Source: SR-FBR-E99 sp963732365
GTDB lineage: Bacteria; Bacteroidota; Bacteroidia; Bacteroidales; VadinHA17
DNA: 64,000 nucleotides
NCBI GenBank assembly: GCA_963732365.1
Contig: CAVSZC010000003.1
Location: 196,517 to 260,516, forward strand
Direction of reading: 5' to 3'
The position numbers and the translations under genes are program-made. Below the pieces are notes generated by a model that searched no databases, had not been told where the DNA came from, and was given only the letters and a program-made list of their open reading frames with translations. Shown in pieces: positions 47,670 to 54,236 of this stretch (positions are counted from its first letter, which is position 1; every line of letters starts with the position of its first letter).

Positions 47670-48365
47670 TTAAAAATTTACTGTCAGGTTGATTGATTTA
47701 ACACTGTTATACAGTTTGTATTCACCAGTTTCCTCATAAACAGGATTAAAGAAATAATAATACCTGAATTCTATCCGGGCTGAACCGGAGAAGTCGAAAC
47801 CACCTCCAACATTGACATGATAATCCCACTTATTGAAAATATCTGTGTCTGACGAATCTGTCTCAGTATCACCATCCACTGTTACTTTAACCTTTATTTT
47901 AGAGTACACCAAATATCCCGCTCCCGGTCCTGCAATAATGTAGGGTCTGATATTGCTTTTCGTCAGTGAAAACTTTGCCAGTAGAATGAAATCAACATAA
48001 TCAAGCTGCATTATCAGGTCTTCTTTCACTGAATAGTAATCACCCTCGAATTCCACAGTTCCTGTTCCTGCAAATTTTGCTCCCTTCTGTGAATAAGATA
48101 TTTCTGGCTGAACAGAAAAGAATTTTGCAAGCTTGTAATCAACCAAAAAACCGGCTGAAAATCCAGTTCGTGAAGTACTGGTGAACTTGAAATCAGAAGA
48201 ACCCATTGACAGATTCATGCCATAAGCCAGGTCCTCGGCAAATAAGACATCATCTCCCAGCCAGTTTGCTAAATTAACTCCTATCGATATCCCAATACTT
48301 GCGTTCTGACCTGTTAATGCAAACGGTAATTGGATCACCAGGGCAATTAATAGTATTTTTTTCAT
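47670..48365 (-). CDS. Outer-membrane beta-barrel (PorT-like) protein
   Basis: A 231-residue protein with a signal peptide (about 1-19) and the short-porin pattern common in Bacteroidetes. It opens SIGISIGVNLANWLGDD, has strands that alternate hydrophobic and polar residues, VQPEISYSQKGAKF in the middle, RPYIIAGPGAGYLVYSK later, and a C-terminal aromatic strand. These proteins form eight-stranded barrels in the outer membrane; most have no known substrate. It is the last gene before the IS and repeat-rich junction. Confidence 0.82.
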   Translation of the reverse strand: MKKILLIALVIQLPFALTGQNASIGISIGVNLANWLGDDVLFAEDLAYGMNLSMGSSDFKFTSTSRTGFSAGFLVDYKLAKFFSVQPEISYSQKGAKFAGTGTVEFEGDYYSVKEDLIMQLDYVDFILLAKFSLTKSNIRPYIIAGPGAGYLVYSKIKVKVTVDGDTETDSSDTDIFNKWDYHVNVGGGFDFSGSARIEFRYYYFFNPVYEETGEYKLYNSVKSINLTVNF

Positions 48366-48644
48366 TTTTCAATAGGATTAGGTGATTATTAATAACTTAT
48401 CTCAATTCTATTATTTCACTGATTCAATTTTAAGTAAAACCTGTCCAAATTTTTTGCCTTTGAACTTCTACTTCAATGAAGACCCTGATATCCAATAAAA
48501 GTTAGTGACTTGTACCAAATTTACTAAATCATTCCTGGCAAGTCAATAATATTCTGATATTTTTTGTTCATCCAATCGCTTATTGAAAGCTTCCCCAAAA
48601 ACAGCATCAAACATAATTATAGTTCAATGCTAAATTTGGGAAGT

Positions 48645-48959
48645 ATGAAAATGACAAAATTTACAGAAAGCAAAATCGTCACCATTCTTAAAGACCAAGA
48701 AGGGGGTCCGACGGTGCAGGATATCAGCCGTGAGTATGACATAAGTCAGGCGACCTTTTTTAATTGGAAGAGTAAATACGGAGGGATGAAAAGCTCCCGG
48801 TTAAAGAAGTTTAAGGAGCCTGAAGATGAGAACCAGAAGCTAAGGAGGATGTATGCTGAAGTTAGTTTACAAAGAGATGCATTAAAAGATCTCATAGAAA
48901 AAAGCCTTAAGGCCTGCGCAAAAAAGAGTGGCAGTAGAACAATTGCACGCCGAGCATAA
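48645..48959 (+). CDS. IS3-family transposase OrfA
   Basis: About 104 residues from the chosen ATG at 48645 (MKMTKFTESK); a longer frame starts at 48564. It has the HTH_Tnp_1 fold of IS3-type OrfA proteins (TVQDISREYDISQATFFNWKSKYGG) followed by a leucine-zipper-like helix (EDENQKLRRMYAEVSLQRDAL). The end overlaps the start of an OrfB remnant in the +1 frame, with an A6G run at 48920-48926 in the overlap. OrfB is truncated, so the element can no longer move on its own. Confidence 0.9.
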   Translation: MKMTKFTESKIVTILKDQEGGPTVQDISREYDISQATFFNWKSKYGGMKSSRLKKFKEPEDENQKLRRMYAEVSLQRDALKDLIEKSLKACAKKSGSRTIARRA

Positions 48960-49080
48960 GGTTAGTTTTCGACAGGCCTGTATATTATTGAACTTAAGCT
49001 CACCAGTTTATTACTATAAACCGATCAATAAGGATGATAATCCGATAATTGCTCTGCATAGGCATTCCTTGGGGAAATAA
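48928..49080 (+). pseudogene. IS3-family OrfB remnant, N-terminal 50 codons
   Basis: From a GTG at 48928 the frame reads VAVEQLHAEHKVSFRQACIL and then SSPVYYYKPINKDDNP, the typical N-terminal helix-turn-helix of IS3 OrfB. It stops at 49080 after 50 codons, where a full OrfB has about 270-290. The DDE catalytic core is absent. The 220 bases that follow hold nothing I recognise. Confidence 0.8.
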
Positions 49081-49300
49081 AAAATATCCAAGTTCCAATG
49101 CCAATAATAGGTATAAAACCACAACCAACCATTCCAATGTATTTAGTGCACCTGACAGGATGGCAAATTAATTTTCAATGATTTCAATGGCGCCATAAAC
49201 GAATTAGGCTAGGATTATTGTCCACCTAGTTTAAAAAAATGGTCAGTTTGTCTGGCTTTTATAAAGAGTGCAAATAGATGGTTAATTCATTTGGTATTGG

Positions 49301-49774
49301 CTACTGGTTTGCCTTTGGATTAACTTTTTTGCATGCTTTGATTTCTTCAAATGTTTTAGGGTCAAGATAACCCGTGTCCAAAGTAAACCCTTTAAGCCTA
49401 ATAAAATAATAATGGTTTGGTTTAAAATCTACATAGTTGTATTTCATTTGGGGGTATGCAACATAATGGCTTTTTTCTGCTGAATTTACATGTGCAACAG
49501 CATATTGCTTTTGCCCTATTGTTATATTAAGTGTTGTATCAACAATTACCTTCCATTTAACTGCAGCACCTGCCATGGAACTCATCCTGTAGATGTAAAT
49601 AATAGCATCGTCTTTGTTCGTGAATGCCTCCAGGTTATTTGTAATAGAAGTATCCAGCATGACTTCCGCAGTGCCTGGTTTTATTATACCAATAGAATCG
49701 ATTTCAACAAGTCTATTCTGCGCAAGACTTAATGATGAGATCACCATGAAAGCAAAAATGAAAATGTTTTTCAT
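49301..49774 (-). CDS. Secreted hypothetical protein, possibly DUF2846-like
   Basis: A 157-residue protein with a clear signal peptide (about 1-19, ending SLSLAQ). The body has DDAIIYIYRMSSMAGAAVKW followed by short beta strands (KVIVDTTLNITIGQKQYAVA) and NYVDFKPNHYYFIRLKG. That order, with I-Y-I-Y-R, a binding strand and a G-x-Y/Y-F-I-R end, resembles DUF2846 lipoproteins and periplasmic proteins. The assignment is tentative. It sits alone between two IS3 remnants in a low-GC region. No partner genes suggest a role. Confidence 0.55.
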   Translation of the reverse strand: MKNIFIFAFMVISSLSLAQNRLVEIDSIGIIKPGTAEVMLDTSITNNLEAFTNKDDAIIYIYRMSSMAGAAVKWKVIVDTTLNITIGQKQYAVAHVNSAEKSHYVAYPQMKYNYVDFKPNHYYFIRLKGFTLDTGYLDPKTFEEIKACKKVNPKANQ

Positions 49775-50002
49775 ATATAGATTTTAATTGTGATTCAATA
49801 CTCCAGTCAATATACTAATTTACTTATTATTTCAATTTGAAGTTTATCACAAGATTAAAAAAAACATTTATTGGCTTTGTATTTAAATTCAAGCAACTTC
49901 CTGCTTATTTGAGGAATAAACAATTTTCGCCGCAATAAAAACTTTTTATGAGCCCATCTTATTTTTTAACATTCTAAAATTTAAGGTTTCGAAGCTTTTT
50001 TA

Positions 50003-50094
50003 CTATCTTGAATCTACTTGACTTGGCGTTAATTCTTGCAAAGCACTATGTGGCCTGTATTCGTTGTAATCTCTAAACCAGAACTCAGCTTATA
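50003..50094 (-). pseudogene. IS3-family OrfB remnant, C-terminal end, opposite strand
   Basis: On the minus strand, 29 codons read AEFWFRDYNEYRPHSALQEL followed by TPSQVDSR and a stop at 50003. The phrase Y-N-x-x-R-P-H-S-A-L is the signature end of IS3 OrfB transposases. An in-frame stop lies just upstream. It points the opposite way from the OrfA copy at 48645, so they came from different insertions or an inversion. Confidence 0.85.
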
Positions 50095-50380
50095 GTTTTG
50101 CGTGTACCAAAGATAAGAACCAATTTGTATTTAAGCACTCATCCCGAAAACTGTAATGAAATAGATGTAAAGGATGGATTCAGAGGAAAAATAATAGCGC
50201 ACGGAGCTTCAGGGAATTTAATAAACAAGCATTAGCGAAATGTAATGAGGATTGTTGATGACATGCATGGGAAGTATCTATATACTGACCTATAAAAATC
50301 CTATTCCGAAATCCTACTCCAAATAAAATACCACTTAAAGTGAAGTTTGTAAGTAGTTGATTTTATGTGTAGTGAGAGGG
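50091..50380. other. Intergenic stretch with no recognised feature
   Basis: AT-rich, no open frame of credible length on either strand and no RNA gene. It lies between the C-terminal transposase remnant and the palindromic repeat cluster and probably consists of decayed insertion-element DNA. Confidence 0.5.
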
Positions 50381-50382
50381 AG

Positions 50383-50707
50383 GATTACGTCGGCAAGCCG
50401 CCGTGATTCTGCACAGGGGCGCTTCTGGCGTGCCGTGATTCTCTGAGGAGGGCAATTACAAAGAAAAGCCCTTGCGGCTATCGCCGCTTACGGGGCTTTT
50501 TGTTTTTTCTCTCCCACTCCTCCCTATTACGTCAAAAGAGAATTACGGCACGCTTCTGGCGTGCCGTGATTCTCTGAGGAGGGCAATTACAAAGAAAAGC
50601 CCTTGCGGCTATCGCCGCTTACGGGGCTTTTTGTTTTCATGTCTCATTGAGCAAGCTCATGAGCCATTCAACAAAAAGCCCCTACTGCTGCGCAGTAAGG
50701 GCTTTTC
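50383..50707. repeat. Palindromic repeat cluster with three terminator-like hairpins
   Basis: Two direct 87-bp copies lie at 50420-50506 and 50551-50637 (offset 131). Each ends in an AAAAGCCC...GGGGCTTTTT hairpin. A third hairpin at 50672-50707 has the same outer arms but a different inner stem, and its flanks read the other way. A second palindrome type frames the first: ATTACG...CGTGATTCT arms occur near 50391-50416 and 50542-50574. No protein is encoded. The third hairpin directly follows the tRNA fragment on the minus strand and is its probable terminator. Confidence 0.75.
50672..50707 (-). terminator. Terminator hairpin following the tRNA 3' fragment
   Basis: On the minus strand AAAAGCCCTTACTGC, a short loop and GCAGTAGGGGCTTTT form a 15-bp stem with one G-T wobble and a T run. 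It starts five bases after the tRNA 3' end. Confidence 0.75.
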
Positions 50708-50711
50708 TTTG

Positions 50712-50752
50712 TAGCGAGACGGAGAATTGAACTCCGGACCTCATGATTATGA
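50712..50752 (-). other. tRNA (CAT anticodon) 3' fragment, probable attachment site
   Basis: The minus strand reads as the 3' part of a tRNA. The anticodon loop TTCATAA is followed by 3' stem TCATG, variable loop AGGTC, T-arm CGGAG-TTCAATT-CTCCG (a perfect 5-bp stem) and acceptor strand TCTCGCT-A. The bases upstream do not pair with the anticodon stem, and no D-arm or 5' acceptor strand (AGCGAGA) is present, so the gene is truncated exactly at the anticodon loop. A tyrosine recombinase gene lies 130 bases away. This is the picture of an element end (attL/attR) left by integration into a tRNA-Met (or tRNA-Ile2) gene. The intact gene should be at the other end. Confidence 0.75.
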
Positions 50753-50881
50753 ACGATAATATTTCGATTTACAGATTATTACTGGTTTTCCTTGGTTATC
50801 ATTATGAGTAAGTTATATCTACTGGTCTTCCTTTGTTATCCTCTGTTTTACTATAAACCTAGCACAAAACCTAGCACCAAT

Positions 50882-52090
50882 TTAAAACAGGCAACTATTG
50901 GCATCAAATATCTCATTATTATTCATTGTCGATAAGTAATTCTCAGTCACGACCACAGAGGATTGAGCCATTAAATCACATATAAATTGTGTTGGAACAC
51001 CAGCACGCTTTAAACAGCTGGCGTAACAATCCCTGGCTGTCTCAAGCCTGAGCGGTGCTGATAGATCAAGTTTCTTTTCAATATTTTTCAAATGAAGATT
51101 GATAGCTCTTCTGTCCTTGTTTGATCTATTACTAATCGTCTTTTCAGTATAACCCTCTTTTAATAATCCCAGAACAAAAATACTATCCTTATTTCCTAAT
51201 TTATCCAGAGACGACTGAGCTACATGATTCCGTGCGACATTGACAGGTTTTTTATTAATCCTTTGGGTCGTTTCAGTTTTCTTCCTGTAAAATACAATGT
51301 TCGCATTTTTAATATCGTCCCATTTCAATCGCAACATATCGACATAATTGCTTCCATTATATCTATAGCAGAGCAACCAAATGTCACGGGCATACTCCTC
51401 CATTGGGGAATCAAACTTATTCAATTCAGCAACGGCTTTGATTTCCTCGTTTGACAGGACAATCTTAGGTAGTTTCGGTTTCTTTATCTGATATTTCCCT
51501 TCTCCAAACGGATATTCATAAATTTGAGGTATGACCTTCAATACTTTCGTAAAATAGTTAAGGATCCTTCGAAGATCAATCAAATAGGATGCAATTGTAA
51601 CAGGAGACAGTTTTACTTCAAGCTGTGATTTCTCAAACTTTCTTAGAAAATCAGGAGTAATATCATACACGGTGACTCCTTTTTTATAGGATTCAAATAC
51701 ATGACCAGTAGTTCTATATCGAATTACCGTATTGTATTTAATAGTATTGTTGTTTGAGCAATAATCTGTAAATAAATCTTTGAGATTGAGGGTTTGAGGT
51801 AACTTCCTTTCATTTTCTTCCAGAAGTTCTCTGAACCGAGCCTTATTAAATGGTATTACTTTATTGAAAGTTCGTTCACATTTCGTTTTGAATCCTTCGC
51901 ACTTCTCTCGGAAAGCAATACTCTCATCATCTCCTGACTTCTTGACAAATACATGATCATACTGCTTCTCTGTCAGCTTTGAATAGTTCAGGTAAATCAT
52001 ATCATTTCCGACATTTACCCGCACAACCAGATTATACAATCCATTTTGTAATTTCTTTCTTCGATCAAGTTGAATGTTAAATGTCGCCAT
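50882..52090 (-). CDS. Tyrosine recombinase (site-specific integrase)
   Basis: A 402-residue integrase with an arm-binding N-terminus (about 1-90), a SAM-like core-binding domain (about 100-200) and a C-terminal catalytic domain. The nucleophile is Y385 (VTENYL); R353 of the second box and a beta-hairpin Lys near 271 are present. The first-box Arg is N248 (GSNYVDM), as often seen in Bacteroidetes integrases. The position after R353 is Asp rather than His, and the LGH motif reads MAQ with Q376. It is next to a tRNA 3' fragment and an excisionase-like gene, so it probably inserted the element to its right. Activity with these changes is uncertain. Confidence 0.9.
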   Translation of the reverse strand: MATFNIQLDRRKKLQNGLYNLVVRVNVGNDMIYLNYSKLTEKQYDHVFVKKSGDDESIAFREKCEGFKTKCERTFNKVIPFNKARFRELLEENERKLPQTLNLKDLFTDYCSNNNTIKYNTVIRYRTTGHVFESYKKGVTVYDITPDFLRKFEKSQLEVKLSPVTIASYLIDLRRILNYFTKVLKVIPQIYEYPFGEGKYQIKKPKLPKIVLSNEEIKAVAELNKFDSPMEEYARDIWLLCYRYNGSNYVDMLRLKWDDIKNANIVFYRKKTETTQRINKKPVNVARNHVAQSSLDKLGNKDSIFVLGLLKEGYTEKTISNRSNKDRRAINLHLKNIEKKLDLSAPLRLETARDCYASCLKRAGVPTQFICDLMAQSSVVVTENYLSTMNNNEIFDANSCLF

Positions 52091-52104
52091 TAACTATCTC
52101 AATT

Positions 52105-52329
52105 TTAAAAATTTTGTAAAACGGGAAGCTCAATACTCATCTGTCCTCCAGAAAGAACCCATTTATCAATCTGATCTTTAACGAATAATGTTCGTGTGCC
52201 AAGTTTGACATAGGGAATAGTCTTATTACAAACCATTTTATAAATGGTTGATTTTGATAAATGGACATACTTTGAAAGATTTTCCATGTCTAAAAATTTC
52301 TCTTCGTTCATACTTATTGTCTTTTTCAT
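52105..52329 (-). CDS. Excisionase-like helix-turn-helix protein
   Basis: A 74-residue DNA-binding protein with the excisionase/MerR-type fold: MENLSKYVHLSKSTIYKMV, then the wing PYVKLGTRTLFVKDQIDKWV. These small proteins usually bend the DNA at the element end and steer the recombinase toward excision. Its stop lies 14 bases before the integrase start, on the same strand, forming an int-xis pair with xis first. M7 is an alternative start. Confidence 0.85.
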   Translation of the reverse strand: MKKTISMNEEKFLDMENLSKYVHLSKSTIYKMVCNKTIPYVKLGTRTLFVKDQIDKWVLSGGQMSIELPVLQNF

Positions 52330-52781
52330 TTATTCTTTTATACCTCTTGAGGTAACAAAAATATAAACTAAAAAAACCGTAAAACAAAATCTGAAATCAA
52401 AAAAATGGGCCCAAAAGTAAACTTTTTTTAATACTATACGCTAGAACAGCTGCGGATATGAGAATTTCAATGCCAAATTATGAATCTGTGCATCGGACTC
52501 ATTATTGAATCAAAAAAACATCACTGGAATCCGTTTTGAGGGTCTTTTTAGGAGCGATCACCTTTTTCTGACACAGTTCTATTCCCAACCAAACACACAC
52601 ACTCAGCTGTGACCAGAATCAATATGTTACGGTTTGAATATATAGAGACTGGAATCGGTGAACTCCATTGTCGGTAATCAGCACACACAAAATGCAAAAA
52701 GTTTAAGAATATTGGCTATTGACTTACTCATTCTTAATTTTGGTACTTAATTTGTTGAACTTCTTCAAAATCCTGGTTAAG
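52330..52781. promoter_or_regulatory. Gap between xis and the Fur-family gene with a possible promoter
   Basis: No gene is seen in these 452 bases. Near the right end, TTG (52712) and TAATTTTG (52735-52742), 20 bases apart, match the Bacteroidetes -33/-7 pattern and would start a transcript near 52749, about 33 bases before the Fur-family ATG. The rest is AT-rich without a recognised site. Confidence 0.4.
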
Positions 52782-53189
52782 ATGAAAGACAATGAAGAAA
52801 TACTTAATAAAAGACATATAAAGCCAACGGCCATGCGTGACCTTGTGCTGAAGGTATTAACTAATCAGAAAAGTGCGATTAGCCTTTCAGAACTCGAAAG
52901 TAAATTTGAAAAGGCTGACAGGGTAACATTATTCCGTACGTTAAAGACATTTGAGGCAAACAAGTTGATCCATAGCATAGATGATGGTTCCGGATCGGTT
53001 AAGTACGCTCTCTGCCTTGACAGTTGCATGTGTAACCCCGGGGATCTACACGTTCATTTTAAGTGCTCTAAATGCCATGAAACATATTGTTTACATGATA
53101 TTCCTGTACCCGGAGTCAATCTGCCAACTGGATTTAAACTTGAAAGCATCAATATGGTAGTAAAAGGTGTTTGTTCAAATTGCAAATAA
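52782..53189 (+). CDS. Fur-family metal-responsive regulator
   Basis: A 135-residue repressor. The start at 52782 (MKDNEEIL) is preferred over a longer frame at 52719, because the upstream part is a hydrophobic run unlike the family. The winged helix spans about 14-75 (VTLFRTLKTFEANKLIHSI). The metal-binding half has LHVHFKCSKCHETYCL with a CxxC, and a final CSNC that completes the structural zinc site. CMC before it adds two more thiols. With a metal-efflux operon next in line, it probably senses zinc or a toxic divalent metal. A TGCAA-N5-TTGCA palindrome just after its stop may be its operator. Confidence 0.9.
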   Translation: MKDNEEILNKRHIKPTAMRDLVLKVLTNQKSAISLSELESKFEKADRVTLFRTLKTFEANKLIHSIDDGSGSVKYALCLDSCMCNPGDLHVHFKCSKCHETYCLHDIPVPGVNLPTGFKLESINMVVKGVCSNCK

Positions 53190-53195
53190 CATCTT

Positions 53196-53230
53196 TGCAA
53201 TAGTGTTGCATTAACATTTTACTATATTTG
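53196..53230 (+). promoter_or_regulatory. Possible operator and promoter for the metal-efflux operon
   Basis: TGCAA-TAGTG-TTGCA (53196-53210) is a perfect 5-bp inverted repeat. TATATTTG at 53223-53230 matches the Bacteroidetes -7 box TAnnTTTG and would start a transcript near 53237, with the next ATG at 53266. The -33 spacing is not ideal. Repression by the Fur-family protein is inferred. Confidence 0.45.
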
Positions 53231-53265
53231 CATGTTTCTTAAAAAACAATACGGTTAATTTCAAT

Positions 53266-53658
53266 ATGAGCAAAATTCTTAAATATGTACCTGTTCTCTT
53301 CTTCTGGTTGGCAGGACTCACTTTGAGTGCTCATATTCTTATTCCACATGATCATCATATAGCTGAACCGAATTCGACACAGGACAAGAATTGTTCTGTT
53401 CCAAATAACAAATCAGAACACAAATCAGGATTCCCTTTGCATTGTCATGCATTTAATGATATTGCCACCGAAAAGGTGAGATTGATTCATATAACCCAAA
53501 ATAATCAATTTAGTTTTTGTGTTTTAGTAAACCTTAATGATTCTATCTCACATAATATACAAATTTCTTCGATAAGTTTTATTGACTTTAAAAAGCCAAT
53601 CTTCGATTCATATGCTCTTGAATTATCACTCCTGAGAGCACCTCCCGCTTTAGCTTAA
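53266..53658 (+). CDS. Small secreted His-rich protein in the metal operon
   Basis: A 130-residue protein with a signal peptide (about 1-22) and His/Cys clusters that could bind metal: HILIPHDHHIAE right after the cleavage region and FPLHCHAFND near residue 62. The rest is short and beta-like. I do not recognise a named family, but small His-rich proteins are often found before CusA-type pumps in Bacteroidetes islands. It may act as a periplasmic metal chaperone. It opens the operon with the TRASH-like gene 72 bases downstream. Confidence 0.6.
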   Translation: MSKILKYVPVLFFWLAGLTLSAHILIPHDHHIAEPNSTQDKNCSVPNNKSEHKSGFPLHCHAFNDIATEKVRLIHITQNNQFSFCVLVNLNDSISHNIQISSISFIDFKKPIFDSYALELSLLRAPPALA

Positions 53659-53730
53659 TACTTTATTTTTTGTTTTTTAAATAATTGGGATAATACAATC
53701 CCTCTGTTCTTCATTTTAAAAAATGAGAAT

Positions 53731-54210
53731 ATGAAAATTAATAAGCTATCTGCAAAGCAGGTAAAAGAAGCTAATCTTAATAAAGAGAAAGTGAAAAGGA
53801 GAAGAATCATAAAATGGTTCATTCTGGTAACTCTTTTTGTCTTTATTTCCGTACAACTCTATACATACTGGGACCAAATACAGTACAAATACAGGAAAAA
53901 TGCACTTTATGGCAAGGTTATTCCAGCTGATTTGATCTGCATGAACGGCAATTATTTTATGAAGTACAAAACTAAAAGGTTTGCTTTTCATGATAAAGTG
54001 TATTATATGTGTAGTGAAAGTTGTGAAATTGCTCTTATTGATGACTATTCCAAAGTTGCATTTATAAAAGATACAATTTCCGGAAGATTAATAAATAAAT
54101 CAGAAGCTATTCCCGGTCTCCGGCAAAAGAACAGACCCGAAATAATATATTTCACAGATATGGGAAATTTCCATGCATACTACAATAAGGATAATAACAG
54201 TAGAAAATAA
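53731..54210 (+). CDS. Membrane-anchored TRASH/YHS-like metal-binding protein
   Basis: A 159-residue protein. A basic N-terminus (about 1-28, KEKVKRRRIIK) leads to one membrane helix (about 30-46). The outer domain has a C-x23-C-x3-C pattern, from ICMNG to YYMCSESCE. This is close to the TRASH motif (C-x19-22-C-x3-C) and to the YHS-type thiol arrangement of metal chaperones. It would sit in the periplasm and hand metal to the CzcA-type pump, whose gene begins 26 bases later. The spacing is one residue longer than the published TRASH range, so the family call is tentative. Confidence 0.6.
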   Translation: MKINKLSAKQVKEANLNKEKVKRRRIIKWFILVTLFVFISVQLYTYWDQIQYKYRKNALYGKVIPADLICMNGNYFMKYKTKRFAFHDKVYYMCSESCEIALIDDYSKVAFIKDTISGRLINKSEAIPGLRQKNRPEIIYFTDMGNFHAYYNKDNNSRK

Positions 54211-54236
54211 ATTCTTACTTATAAATATTATTTAAC

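Noticed and set aside
48920..48926. A6G run as a programmed -1 frameshift site of the IS3 element
   Set aside because: The -1 frame hits a stop after three codons, and OrfB lies in the +1 frame. A working -1 shift is not supported here.
50420..50637. 87-bp direct repeats considered as a CRISPR or an IS end pair
   Set aside because: There are two copies only, no regular spacers, and no transposase between them.
50472..50714. Open frame of 80 codons across the palindromic repeats
   Set aside because: It runs through two hairpins and repeated non-coding units. The translation has no homologous look and its length comes from the repeats.
50753..50800. Possible 5' half of the tRNA, giving an intact gene
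   Set aside because: No D-arm, no AGCGAGA acceptor strand and no pairing with the anticodon stem. The tRNA is truncated.
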